Shown here in pieces: positions 43,587 through 51,313 of a stretch of DNA of 64,000 nucleotides. Source of the stretch: Propionibacteriales bacterium (GTDB taxonomy: Bacteria; Actinomycetota; Actinomycetes; Propionibacteriales; Nocardioidaceae); contig JAPLCC010000001.1 of NCBI GenBank assembly GCA_026392415.1, positions 43,083 through 107,082 on the forward strand, written 5' to 3'. A model generated the notes under the pieces. That model was not told the DNA's origin, ran no database searches, and saw nothing but the letters and a program-made list of their open reading frames with translations. Within the stretch, counting starts at the first letter, position 1. Every line of letters begins with the position of its first letter. The position numbers and the translations under genes are program-made.

Positions 43587-45091
43587 CGGCCCAGGATCAG
43601 GTCGGCGGCGCGCTCGGCGATCATCACGGTGGCGGCGTTGGTGTTGCACGACACGATGGTCGGCATGACGGAGGCGTCCACGACGCGAATCCCGTCGAGG
43701 CCATGCACCCGCAGCTGGGGGTCGACCACGGTGTCGCGGCCCGTACCCATCCGACAGGTCCCGGACAGGTGGAAGAAACTGCTCACCGAATCACGGACGA
43801 CGGCTTCCAGGCCGTGGCGATCGAGTTGCAGCAGCTCCTCGGTCCGGGAGGTGCCGCCCCACTCGTCGAAGGCACCGGTCCGAACCAGATCGTCAACCAC
43901 CTCGATTCCCGCGACCAGCTGGTCGATGTCGTGCTGCTCGGTCAGGTAGCGCGGGTCGATCAGCGGAGCGACGTCCGGGTCGGACGATGCCAACCGCAAC
44001 CAGCCTCGGCTCTGCGGTCGCATGTGCCCGATGCCGAACGTGTAACTGTTCTCGAGGGGTTCCTGCCAGGGCAGGTGGTAGTCGACCTGGACCTGGACGA
44101 CCTGCAGCTCCGGTGCGGCCTGTGCAGGGTCGGTGCGCAGGAACAGCGTCGCCTCGGCGTACTGGCCACTCGGCTGAGGAAGAGGCCGTTGCGCCTGCAC
44201 CCTGACACCCGCCAACATCACGTGGTCCTGGAGGTTCTGGCCGACCGGAAGGTCGAGCACCGGATCCACTCCGACGGCAGCCAGCTCCGCTGCCGGCCCG
44301 ACGCCCGAGGTCATCAGCAGGTGCGGCGAACCGACGGCGCCAGCGCACAGCAACACCTCGTGGTCGGCAAACACCCGCTCCACGGCCTGGTCGGCGACGT
44401 ACTCGACGCCCCGACAACGGCCCCTCTCGATGATCAACCCGCGCGCCTGCGCCGCGGTCCGGACCGTGAGGTTCGGTCGTACGGTCGCCGGGCGCAGATA
44501 GGCAGTCGCTGTGCTCTGGCGGCGGCCGTCGACAATGAGCAGGTCGTGCAGGGCCGCCCCGGTCAGATCGCCGTCATTGAGATCCTGCGCCACGACGTGA
44601 CCGGCCAGGCGAGCGGCCTCGACGTGGGCCAGGCTCAGCGGATGCGGTACGGCGATCGGACACGGGCGCAGCGGGCCGTCAGTGCCGCGCACCCGGGGAT
44701 CTCCGTGCGGGACCGATTCGGATCGCTGGAAGTAGCGCAGCACGTCGGCATGCGCCCACCCATCAGCTCCTTCGGCGCTCCAGCCGTCGAAGTCGGAACG
44801 GTGACCTCGCAGATGGGCCATGACGTTGATCGAACCTGACCCGCCCAGGATGCGGCCGCGATGCGCCGGCAAGGACCTTCCGGTCATCTCCTGCACGGCC
44901 GTCGCGTATCCCCAGTCGACTTCACTGCCGAGCAACGCGGGCCAGCCGCCCGGCGCCTCGACATCGTCGCGGCGCTCGTCCCCGCCTGCTTCGAGAAGCA
45001 GGACGGAAACGTCGGGGTCCTCGCTGAGCCGTGCGGCAAGCACGCTGCCCGCGGAACCCCCGCCGACGATGATGAAGTCGTAGCTCGTCAC
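43583..45091 (-). CDS. GMC-family FAD-dependent oxidoreductase
   Basis: 502 aa, choline dehydrogenase/alcohol oxidase type. FAD-binding VGGGSAGSVLAARLSE at the N-terminus, GMC signature region RGRILGGSGSINVMAHLRG, catalytic His in FFHLSGTCRMG, and NTNAATVMIAERAADLI at the end. GTG start at 45091 with GCAGG upstream. It lies 10 bp behind an aldehyde dehydrogenase, so an alcohol-to-aldehyde-to-acid sequence is likely. Confidence 0.9.
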   Translation of the reverse strand: MTSYDFIIVGGGSAGSVLAARLSEDPDVSVLLLEAGGDERRDDVEAPGGWPALLGSEVDWGYATAVQEMTGRSLPAHRGRILGGSGSINVMAHLRGHRSDFDGWSAEGADGWAHADVLRYFQRSESVPHGDPRVRGTDGPLRPCPIAVPHPLSLAHVEAARLAGHVVAQDLNDGDLTGAALHDLLIVDGRRQSTATAYLRPATVRPNLTVRTAAQARGLIIERGRCRGVEYVADQAVERVFADHEVLLCAGAVGSPHLLMTSGVGPAAELAAVGVDPVLDLPVGQNLQDHVMLAGVRVQAQRPLPQPSGQYAEATLFLRTDPAQAAPELQVVQVQVDYHLPWQEPLENSYTFGIGHMRPQSRGWLRLASSDPDVAPLIDPRYLTEQHDIDQLVAGIEVVDDLVRTGAFDEWGGTSRTEELLQLDRHGLEAVVRDSVSSFFHLSGTCRMGTGRDTVVDPQLRVHGLDGIRVVDASVMPTIVSCNTNAATVMIAERAADLILGR

Positions 45092-45101
45092 GGCCTGCCC
45101 A

Positions 45102-46592
45102 TCAGAGGTGGACCACGACAGTCTTGAGCTCGAGGAAGTCGTCGAGGCTCTCCTTGCAGGTCTCGCGTCCCCAGCCGGACTGCTTGTAGCCGCCGAAGGG
45201 AAGGGCGGCATCCACCGCCTGGTAGCAGTTCACCCAGACCTGACCAGCCTCGATGCTCGCCGCCATGCGGTGGGCTCGACCGACGTCCTGCGTCCATACC
45301 CCCGCGCCAAGTCCGAAGTCGGACGCGTTCGCGAGGGCCGTGACCTCCTCCTCGGTGTCGAAGGGGACCACCGAAAGGACCGGGCCAAAAATCTCCTCGC
45401 GCAACACCCTCGAGTCGGGACCCAGGTCGGTGACGACCGTGGGCTGGACGAAGTAGCCCTGGTCGCCCCAGGCTTCGCCGCCGGCGACGACCCGACCCTC
45501 CTGCTTGCTCAGGTCCAAGTAGCCCAGAACCTTGTCGCGGTGGTCGGCCGAGATGAGGGGCCCCATCTCGCTGGCGTCGTCCAGACCCGGACCCAACTTG
45601 ATGCTGCTGGCCCTGGCCGCGAGGCCTGCCAGTACCTCGTCGTACACCTCACGCTGGGCGTAGAGCCGGGATCCGGCGATGCAGCTCTCACCCTGACCCG
45701 CGAAGATCGCCATGCCTGCCGACACGATCGACCGTTCGAGGTCGGCGTCGTTGAAGATGATGTTCGGCGACTTGCCACCGAGTTCGAGGGAGACCCGCTT
45801 GAGCGTGCCGGTCGCCGCGCGCGCGATCGCCTTGCCGGTCTCCACCGAGCCCGTGAAGGTCACCTTGTTGACGCCCGGGTGATTCACCAGCGCCGCCCCG
45901 GCGGACTCTCCGAGGCCGGTCACGTAGTTCACCACGCCTTCGGGAATGCCCGCCTCAAGGATCAGCTCCGCCAGACGCGCCATCACCAGCGGAGTCTGCT
46001 CGGCCGGCTTGATCACGATGGTGTTCCCCGTTGCCAGGGCCGGTGCGAGCTTCTTGATCGCCATCATCAGCGGCAGGTTCCACGGGATGATCGCCGCGAC
46101 CACGCCGACCGGCTCACGCCGGGTGTACGCGTGGTAGGGACCTCCGAAGTTGTGCGGGAACGAGACCGGAATGGTGTCGCCGGTGATCTTGGTCGGCCAA
46201 CCGGAGTAGTAGTGCAGGATGTCGACCGAGAACGGTACGTCGATGTAGCGCGCCTCCATGATCGGCATGCCGACGTCGAGGGACTCGAGCTGGGCCAGCG
46301 TCTCCGCGTCCCGCTCGACCAGCTCGGCGAGTCGGGCGATCATTCGTCCACGCTGGCTTGGCGTGACCGTGCTCCAGGGACCGCGCAGAGCCGTGCGCGC
46401 GGCCGCAACGGCCCGGTCGACGTCCACTGCGCCGCCCGCGGCAGATTTCGCCACGACCGCCCCCGTCGAGGGGTTGAAGACGTCGATGGTCTCGCCCGAG
46501 GCAGATTCGACCCAGTCGGATCCGATCAGCATCCGGCTCGCCTTGGCGACCTGGGACTGCAAGTCACCGGAGAGTGAGGTGGTGATGGTCAT
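45102..46592 (-). CDS. NAD(P)-dependent aldehyde dehydrogenase
   Basis: 496 aa. General-base Glu in SLELGGKSPN and catalytic Cys in GQGESCIAGSRL: a complete hydrolytic ALDH, unlike the MmsA-type paralogue at 33695. Contains GFTGSVETGKAIA-like block TFTGSVETGKAIA for cofactor binding. ATG 46592 with GGGGA upstream. Between the RutA-like LLM and the GMC oxidoreductase. Confidence 0.9.
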   Translation of the reverse strand: MTITTSLSGDLQSQVAKASRMLIGSDWVESASGETIDVFNPSTGAVVAKSAAGGAVDVDRAVAAARTALRGPWSTVTPSQRGRMIARLAELVERDAETLAQLESLDVGMPIMEARYIDVPFSVDILHYYSGWPTKITGDTIPVSFPHNFGGPYHAYTRREPVGVVAAIIPWNLPLMMAIKKLAPALATGNTIVIKPAEQTPLVMARLAELILEAGIPEGVVNYVTGLGESAGAALVNHPGVNKVTFTGSVETGKAIARAATGTLKRVSLELGGKSPNIIFNDADLERSIVSAGMAIFAGQGESCIAGSRLYAQREVYDEVLAGLAARASSIKLGPGLDDASEMGPLISADHRDKVLGYLDLSKQEGRVVAGGEAWGDQGYFVQPTVVTDLGPDSRVLREEIFGPVLSVVPFDTEEEVTALANASDFGLGAGVWTQDVGRAHRMAASIEAGQVWVNCYQAVDAALPFGGYKQSGWGRETCKESLDDFLELKTVVVHL

Positions 46593-46603
46593 GTCGCTTC
46601 CCC

Positions 46604-47683
46604 TCAGGCCTTCGCTGCGACGGTGGGCGGGGTGAAGTTCTTCATCAATGGGAAGACCTCGCTCCCCATGCGCTTGATGTCCGCGACGTAGTCCGTCAGC
46701 ACGAGCATGTATCCGGCGACATCGATCTCGGCCCACTCGTCAAGCTGGCGCGCGATGCTCGCCGGCGAACCGGTGATGAAGTCGGTCGAGAACTGGACAA
46801 AGCCCTTGGCGTCGACGCCAGCAAGGATCTCGGAGGTGCCGCCCGCTGCGCTGTCGGTGGCCGCCTGGCCGAGCATGTACTCCATGACGCCCAGGTCCGG
46901 GTTGTCGATGTAGTTCTGGAGCTTGGCCTCGGCTTCTTCGTCGGTGTCCGCCATGACCACACCGAGGGCGACGTACGGACGGATGGTGCGGTTGGCTTCC
47001 TCCATCTGGCCGTTGAACTTGTCGACGACCTCCCGTAGTGCCTCCGGTCCGCCCCACGCGAGACGGAAGGAGTAGTCGGCGTACTGCGTCGTGAACTTGA
47101 TGGCGTCGTCCGACGCACCTGCACACACGATGTTCATGTGGTGGTCCGGCTGAGGGCCCATCCGCAGGTCGTCGTACTGGAAGTAGTCGCCCTCGAAGTT
47201 CGACACACCCTTCTCCCAGAGCTCGCGCACCACCTGGCAGTACTCGCCGGCGTACTTCCAGCGGTACTCGTTGTACTCATAACCCGGCCATACCTTCATG
47301 ACCTCGAGCTCTCGGGGATGCCAGCCGCCCGGGACGATGTTGAGCGAGAATCGGCCGTCGCTGATCTGGTCGATCGTCACAGCCATCCGCGCAGCGATCG
47401 CTGGGTGGATCGCCAGGATGTTCACCGAGCCGATCAGCTTCATGAACTGGGTGTCCCGCGCCAGGGCAGCCATCTGGGTCATGGACTCCAGGGCGTCGTC
47501 CCAGAAGCCGGTGCTGCCGCCGTGTCCGCGCAGCGCCGAGAGGGAGAGGGCGAAGGAGAAGCCGTTGGCTTCACCGGTCTGACAGATTTCACGCATGTGG
47601 TCGTACGTGGGCGAGTACTGAGGTGCCGTCTCCGAGATGATGTAGCCGTTGCGGGCACTCGGGATGAAGATTCCGAACTCCAT
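46604..47683 (-). CDS. RutA-like LLM-class flavin monooxygenase
   Basis: 359 aa. Long matches to pyrimidine monooxygenase RutA, which opens uracil through a flavin-N5 peroxide: NGYIISETAPQYSPT, FALSLSALRGHGGST, GRFSLNIVPGGWHP, VWPGYEYNEYRWKY, FEGDYFQYDDLRMGPQP, CAGASDDAIKFTTQYAD. It is markedly closer to RutA than to the other two LLMs here. The other rut genes (rutB, rutD, rutE, rutG) are absent, so a related N-heterocycle or amide is as likely as uracil. Operon: Amt-like, RutA-like, ALDH, GMC, Nudix-like. Confidence 0.85.
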   Translation of the reverse strand: MEFGIFIPSARNGYIISETAPQYSPTYDHMREICQTGEANGFSFALSLSALRGHGGSTGFWDDALESMTQMAALARDTQFMKLIGSVNILAIHPAIAARMAVTIDQISDGRFSLNIVPGGWHPRELEVMKVWPGYEYNEYRWKYAGEYCQVVRELWEKGVSNFEGDYFQYDDLRMGPQPDHHMNIVCAGASDDAIKFTTQYADYSFRLAWGGPEALREVVDKFNGQMEEANRTIRPYVALGVVMADTDEEAEAKLQNYIDNPDLGVMEYMLGQAATDSAAGGTSEILAGVDAKGFVQFSTDFITGSPASIARQLDEWAEIDVAGYMLVLTDYVADIKRMGSEVFPLMKNFTPPTVAAKA

Positions 47684-47737
47684 GACTGGGGTCCTTTCGA
47701 TGGTCGGTGATGTTGGCCGGATCGGGTGGGGTGGAGG

Positions 47738-49135
47738 TCAGTCGCCGCGGACCGCGCCGGACGCGGCCGGCGTCGCATCGCCGTATCCGGACCAGCCGAT
47801 GACGCTGCGGTCGAGTTCTCCGTCGAGGCCGCTGTCGATGCGGGGATCCCGCAGGCCGAACACCTTCTCGACGAGTACGACGACCACGAGGGCGCTGAGC
47901 AGGCCCAGGGCGATGAAGGCCACCACGCCGATGGCCTGCTGCCCGACCCCGATGCTCGCGTGCTGGAAGGCGTACTTGCCCTCGAGGCCGATGTAGCCGC
48001 CCTGCTTGACGCCGTTGGCGAACACCCCCGTGGCCAGAGCGCCGTAGATGGCAGGCCCAAGGGTGATCGGAACGATCTTGATGTCGTCGAGCTTCGCCTT
48101 CTTCATCAGGTGGTAACCCCCGACGACGACGAACGGTGCGAACAAGGCGATGAACCCGCTCTGCCACGGGTTCACGACGTCCATCGACGCCGAGGAGGCG
48201 ACCCAGCCGGCGATCGGCGAGACGAGGAAGAAGTAGACGTTCCCGGTGATCTTCCAGGCGATCATCCCGCCGACCCCGCCGGCCATGATCGTCATCATCA
48301 AGTTGGTGAGGACCACGCCCATGCCGGACTCGTTGAGCGCAATGCCGAAGAACCCTGCGCCCTCGACCAGGAAGCCGTTGAGGAGGACGTATCCGCACAG
48401 ACCGGCGACGAACAGGAGCATCCCGAGCACGACAAAGGTCAGGTTGTGCGGCGCGGGTGCAGACGCCGGGTCGCTCGAGAAGGTGCCCGGGCGAGGCTTG
48501 GCCCGCCACACCAGCACGAGGGCCCACGTTCCCAGCAGGATGTAGAAGAAGGCGCCGCCGAAGTCGTGAGTCCCCGCGTTGGAGAGCGGGCCGACGGGAC
48601 CGTAGACGAGGTAGGCACCGATCGGGATCACGAGGCCGGCGAACACGGCGGACACCGCCACCAGGGCGCCGGTCTTGACCCGCTCGATCACCGCGCCGGC
48701 GAGAAGCGCGGCGAAGAAGGCACCGAAGATGATGAAGATCGCGTAGAAGGCCTGGAACGCCTCCGCGTCGGGAACCACCTCGTGGTCGAGCTGCTGGGAG
48801 TAGGCGTTGATGTTGTCGCCGAACAGCCACCAGGACTGGAGTGCATCCTTGATCGGCGATGCAGACCCGAAGGCCTGGGTGAACTGGATGTCCCAGATGG
48901 CGAAGCCGATGAAGGCCATCGCGAGACCGCCGACGGTCGCGGCGGCGAGTTTCTGGACGAGGGTGTGCAGGACATTGCCCCGACGGCTCAGTCCGGCGTC
49001 GAACATGAAGACGCCCGCGACGGCGAGCGCGATGGCGACCAGGCCGATGACGTAATAGGCCGTCGCGACCTGGGCGTGCGTCGAGACCTGCGTCTCGTCG
49101 AAGCCCTCCGCGGAGGCGAGATGAGCAATGAGCAC
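47738..49135 (-). CDS. Amt/Rh-fold channel protein lacking the twin histidines
   Basis: 465 aa, 11 or 12 helices, Amt-like throughout. GAVIERVK matches the family's AERxxF region, and GLRDPRIDSGLDGELDRSVIG is the family C-terminus. The two pore histidines of ammonium channels are missing: the DFAGGTVVH site reads DFGGAFFYI (Asp191 on) and the second site reads DDIKIVPITLGP (Leu359 where His is expected). No glnK neighbour. In an oxygenase cluster it may conduct a different small amine or neutral substrate; this is inference. GTG start. Confidence 0.8.
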   Translation of the reverse strand: MLIAHLASAEGFDETQVSTHAQVATAYYVIGLVAIALAVAGVFMFDAGLSRRGNVLHTLVQKLAAATVGGLAMAFIGFAIWDIQFTQAFGSASPIKDALQSWWLFGDNINAYSQQLDHEVVPDAEAFQAFYAIFIIFGAFFAALLAGAVIERVKTGALVAVSAVFAGLVIPIGAYLVYGPVGPLSNAGTHDFGGAFFYILLGTWALVLVWRAKPRPGTFSSDPASAPAPHNLTFVVLGMLLFVAGLCGYVLLNGFLVEGAGFFGIALNESGMGVVLTNLMMTIMAGGVGGMIAWKITGNVYFFLVSPIAGWVASSASMDVVNPWQSGFIALFAPFVVVGGYHLMKKAKLDDIKIVPITLGPAIYGALATGVFANGVKQGGYIGLEGKYAFQHASIGVGQQAIGVVAFIALGLLSALVVVVLVEKVFGLRDPRIDSGLDGELDRSVIGWSGYGDATPAASGAVRGD

Positions 49136-49255
49136 GGGATCCTTCTCTCGGGCGGGGTGCTGGGCACCGGCTGACTTCTCTGGTTACGAACTGGTGCGGT
49201 TGTGTGCTGGACGCGGTCGGCCCGGCGTCGGGCTGCATCTCCGGGCTGGCGATCC

Positions 49256-49744
49256 CTAGGCGCTGGCAGCGAAGAACTGTCGTCGGGCGTAGGCAAGGAC
49301 CGCGTGGTCCTCCCGGACACCGCCCTCCCGCACCTGTCCGACCGCGATCACGTGGTCGCCGGCGTCGATGAGGTCGGTCACGACGCAGACCGCATGGGCG
49401 GCATTGCAGTCCGCGAGGATCGGGCCCCCCAGACCGCTCGCCGCCGGCTCCCAGGCTCGGCCCACGAACTTGTCCGCGGACTTGGTGGCGAACTCCAACG
49501 CCACCTGCTCCGACCCGCGTCGCAGGTAGTTGACCGTGAATGACCCGCTCTCGCGAATGGCGCCCAAGGTGGCCGATCCCCGGTCGACACAGACGAGAAT
49601 CAACGGCGGCTCCAGCGAGACCGAACAGACCGCAGACATCGTCAGTCCACGTGGCTGTCCCGCACCCGTCATTGCCGTCACCACGGTTGCCGGCCCTGCG
49701 GCGCTGGCCATAATGGCTTTGAAGTCCGCCTGCGAGATGGTCAT
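49256..49744 (-). CDS. Flavin reductase (RutF/HpaC-like)
   Basis: 162-aa split-barrel NAD(P)H:flavin reductase (ATVVTAMTGAGQPRGLTMSA, VSLEPPLILVCVD, FTVNYLR, DHVIAVGQVREG). Supplies reduced flavin, most likely to the RutA-like LLM two genes downstream, as RutF does for RutA. ATG 49744 overlaps the FMN-reductase stop by 4 bp. The 120 bp to the Amt gene (49136-49255) may hold a promoter but I see no clear motif. Confidence 0.88.
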   Translation of the reverse strand: MTISQADFKAIMASAAGPATVVTAMTGAGQPRGLTMSAVCSVSLEPPLILVCVDRGSATLGAIRESGSFTVNYLRRGSEQVALEFATKSADKFVGRAWEPAASGLGGPILADCNAAHAVCVVTDLIDAGDHVIAVGQVREGGVREDHAVLAYARRQFFAASA

Positions 49745-50271
49745 GCCACACCTCGGGCCTGCACCGCGGCGCGGATCCCGGAGCCGTTGGCTTCCCACCA
49801 TTTCGCGACGATGTCGTCGAGTTCGTCCATCTCCGAGTCGAGCACGTACAGACCACGACTCGGCGCCACGGCACCGAGCTCTACGAGCAAAGGACGCAGG
49901 TGGACGTCGACGGCCAGCGCGTGGTGCGCCGAGCCGCCGACCATGACGGGGATTGCGGTCACTCCAGACAGGCCGCTGCTGCCGTACCGATCGAAGAAGG
50001 ACTTGAGCAAGCCGGTGTAGGTGGCCTTGTACGTCGGCGACGTCACGATGACCACATCGGCGGCGGCCACCACGTGGCAGTCGCGATCCACGGCCGACGA
50101 GTCGGCATCCAGCACGACGGCGCCGTGGACTCCCAGCTCAACGGGTGCGAGGACGTCGGCACCGCCCAGTCCTTGGGCGACCATGCTGGCGACAGCGGCG
50201 GCGACCTGCGACGTACGGCCGGCCGGGTGCGGATTGCCGATCAGCGTCGCTACGGTCTTCGTGGTGGGCAT
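49741..50271 (-). CDS. NAD(P)H-dependent FMN reductase (SsuE/MsuE-like)
   Basis: 176-aa flavodoxin-fold reductase. SPTYKATYTGLLKSFFDRYG is the SsuE/MsuE signature, with an N-terminal GNP-x-P-x-GRTS phosphate-binding loop (LIGNPHPAGRTSQ). SsuE-type enzymes normally feed FMNH2 to organosulfur LLMs. Two unrelated reductases translated from overlapping genes is unusual and may provide FMNH2 to different LLM partners. Confidence 0.87.
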   Translation of the reverse strand: MPTTKTVATLIGNPHPAGRTSQVAAAVASMVAQGLGGADVLAPVELGVHGAVVLDADSSAVDRDCHVVAAADVVIVTSPTYKATYTGLLKSFFDRYGSSGLSGVTAIPVMVGGSAHHALAVDVHLRPLLVELGAVAPSRGLYVLDSEMDELDDIVAKWWEANGSGIRAAVQARGVA

Positions 50272-50289
50272 GGCCTCACTGTTGCCGCG

Positions 50290-50352
50290 GTCACAGTGAC
50301 GACAACAGGCAGGAAAACACGCAGCCGCTACGTATTTCGGCGGCCTACGTAG
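50290..50352. promoter_or_regulatory. Two palindromes before the FMN reductase operon
   Basis: GTCAC-A-GTGAC (50290-50300) and CTACGTA-N11-TACGTAG (50328-50352), both perfect, in the 92-bp gap upstream of 50271. They do not resemble the ACCGAC-type operator, so a second regulator may act here. Confidence 0.5.
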
Positions 50353-50363
50353 TCGCGCTCACA

Positions 50364-51134
50364 TCACCTCTGGGACACGGTGCCGCGGGTCGTCCAGGCA
50401 GCCTCACCCTTGCGCGCCATCGACCACATCTGGGCACCACGCTCGATCTCGAGAGCCTGTGCCCAGGTCACCGAAGTGCCCAGCTCGAGCTGGAGGCTCG
50501 CCTTGATCCGGCGCGCTAGTTCAGGATCTTTCGCAGCCATCGAGACCAACTCCCGGGCAAGCCCGGCCAGGTTCTCCCGGGGAGCACATTGCAGCGCCCA
50601 GCCCAGTTCATACATGCGTCGTCCGGTCAGCGGCTGTCCGAAGAGAACCATCGCCGCCGCCGCCGGTCGCCCGACGCTGCGCCCGAGGAGGCCGATGTGG
50701 CCGCCGCCGGGATGAATCCGGCGCGCGAGGAAGCCGCTGTCGAAAAGAGCGTCCTCCGTCGTCAGCAGCACATCGGCCGCAAGCGCGAGGTTCATGCCGG
50801 CCCCGACCGCACCTCCGACCACGACCGCGACAGTCGGAACCGGGAGCGATCCGATGCGGCCGAAGACGTCGTACACGTTGGAGATCGTCGTCACCGACTC
50901 CGGTGCCGCCGGGTTGCGCGATGCTGCGGCAAGGCTCCTGGTGTCGGCGCCGCTGCAGAAGTAGTCGCCCGCGGCCTGCACGATGACGGCACCGACCGAG
51001 GCATCGCTCTCGATGGCCGCGCAGTGACCGACGACCTGCGCCGCCATCTCCTGCGTGATGGCGTTCTTCCTGCCGGGGTTGTCAAAGGTCAGCGTGGCAA
51101 CACCGGCGCTGACCGTGAGGTCAACGATCGCCAT
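50364..51134 (-). CDS. Enoyl-CoA hydratase/isomerase superfamily protein lacking both catalytic glutamates
   Basis: 256-aa crotonase fold with intact CoA and oxyanion-hole segments (FCSGADTRSL; VVGGAVGAGMNLALAADVLL). Aligned to rat mitochondrial crotonase, Glu144 corresponds to Phe135 (FDSGFLARR) and Glu164 to Ala161 (RPAAAAMVL). A hydratase reaction is therefore doubtful; isomerase, hydrolase or C-C cleaving activities occur in this superfamily. Preceded by operator D, so it belongs to the island regulon. Confidence 0.85.
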   Translation of the reverse strand: MAIVDLTVSAGVATLTFDNPGRKNAITQEMAAQVVGHCAAIESDASVGAVIVQAAGDYFCSGADTRSLAAASRNPAAPESVTTISNVYDVFGRIGSLPVPTVAVVVGGAVGAGMNLALAADVLLTTEDALFDSGFLARRIHPGGGHIGLLGRSVGRPAAAAMVLFGQPLTGRRMYELGWALQCAPRENLAGLARELVSMAAKDPELARRIKASLQLELGTSVTWAQALEIERGAQMWSMARKGEAAWTTRGTVSQR

Positions 51135-51183
51135 GGGGTCATCTCCAAGAGGCCGCGAAGCATGGGCAGAACAGACCCATAGC

Positions 51184-51211
51184 GTAACATACCGACCCGT
51201 CGGTATGTTAC
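51184..51211. promoter_or_regulatory. Operator D of the island palindrome (before crotonase-like gene)
   Basis: Best copy: 13-bp perfect arms GTAACATACCGAC (51184-51196) and GTCGGTATGTTAC (51199-51211) around CC, 50 bp before the start at 51134. On the minus strand the right half of the dyad includes TATGTT as a possible -10. Confidence 0.85.
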
Positions 51212-51272
51212 TGAGAAAGCCCGAGCCCTACCTTCACACCGCTCGACTTCTTTGCGGACTGCGTGCGGACTG

Positions 51273-51291
51273 GAGGGGTGCATATCCCCTC
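51273..51291 (-). terminator. Hairpin after menB
   Basis: GAGGGG (51273-51278), 7-nt loop, CCCCTC (51286-51291), 22 bp beyond the menB stop. Directly further on is a direct repeat of GCGGACTG. No U tract. Confidence 0.5.
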
Positions 51292-51313
51292 TGAACTGCG
51301 GAAACGCGTCGAA

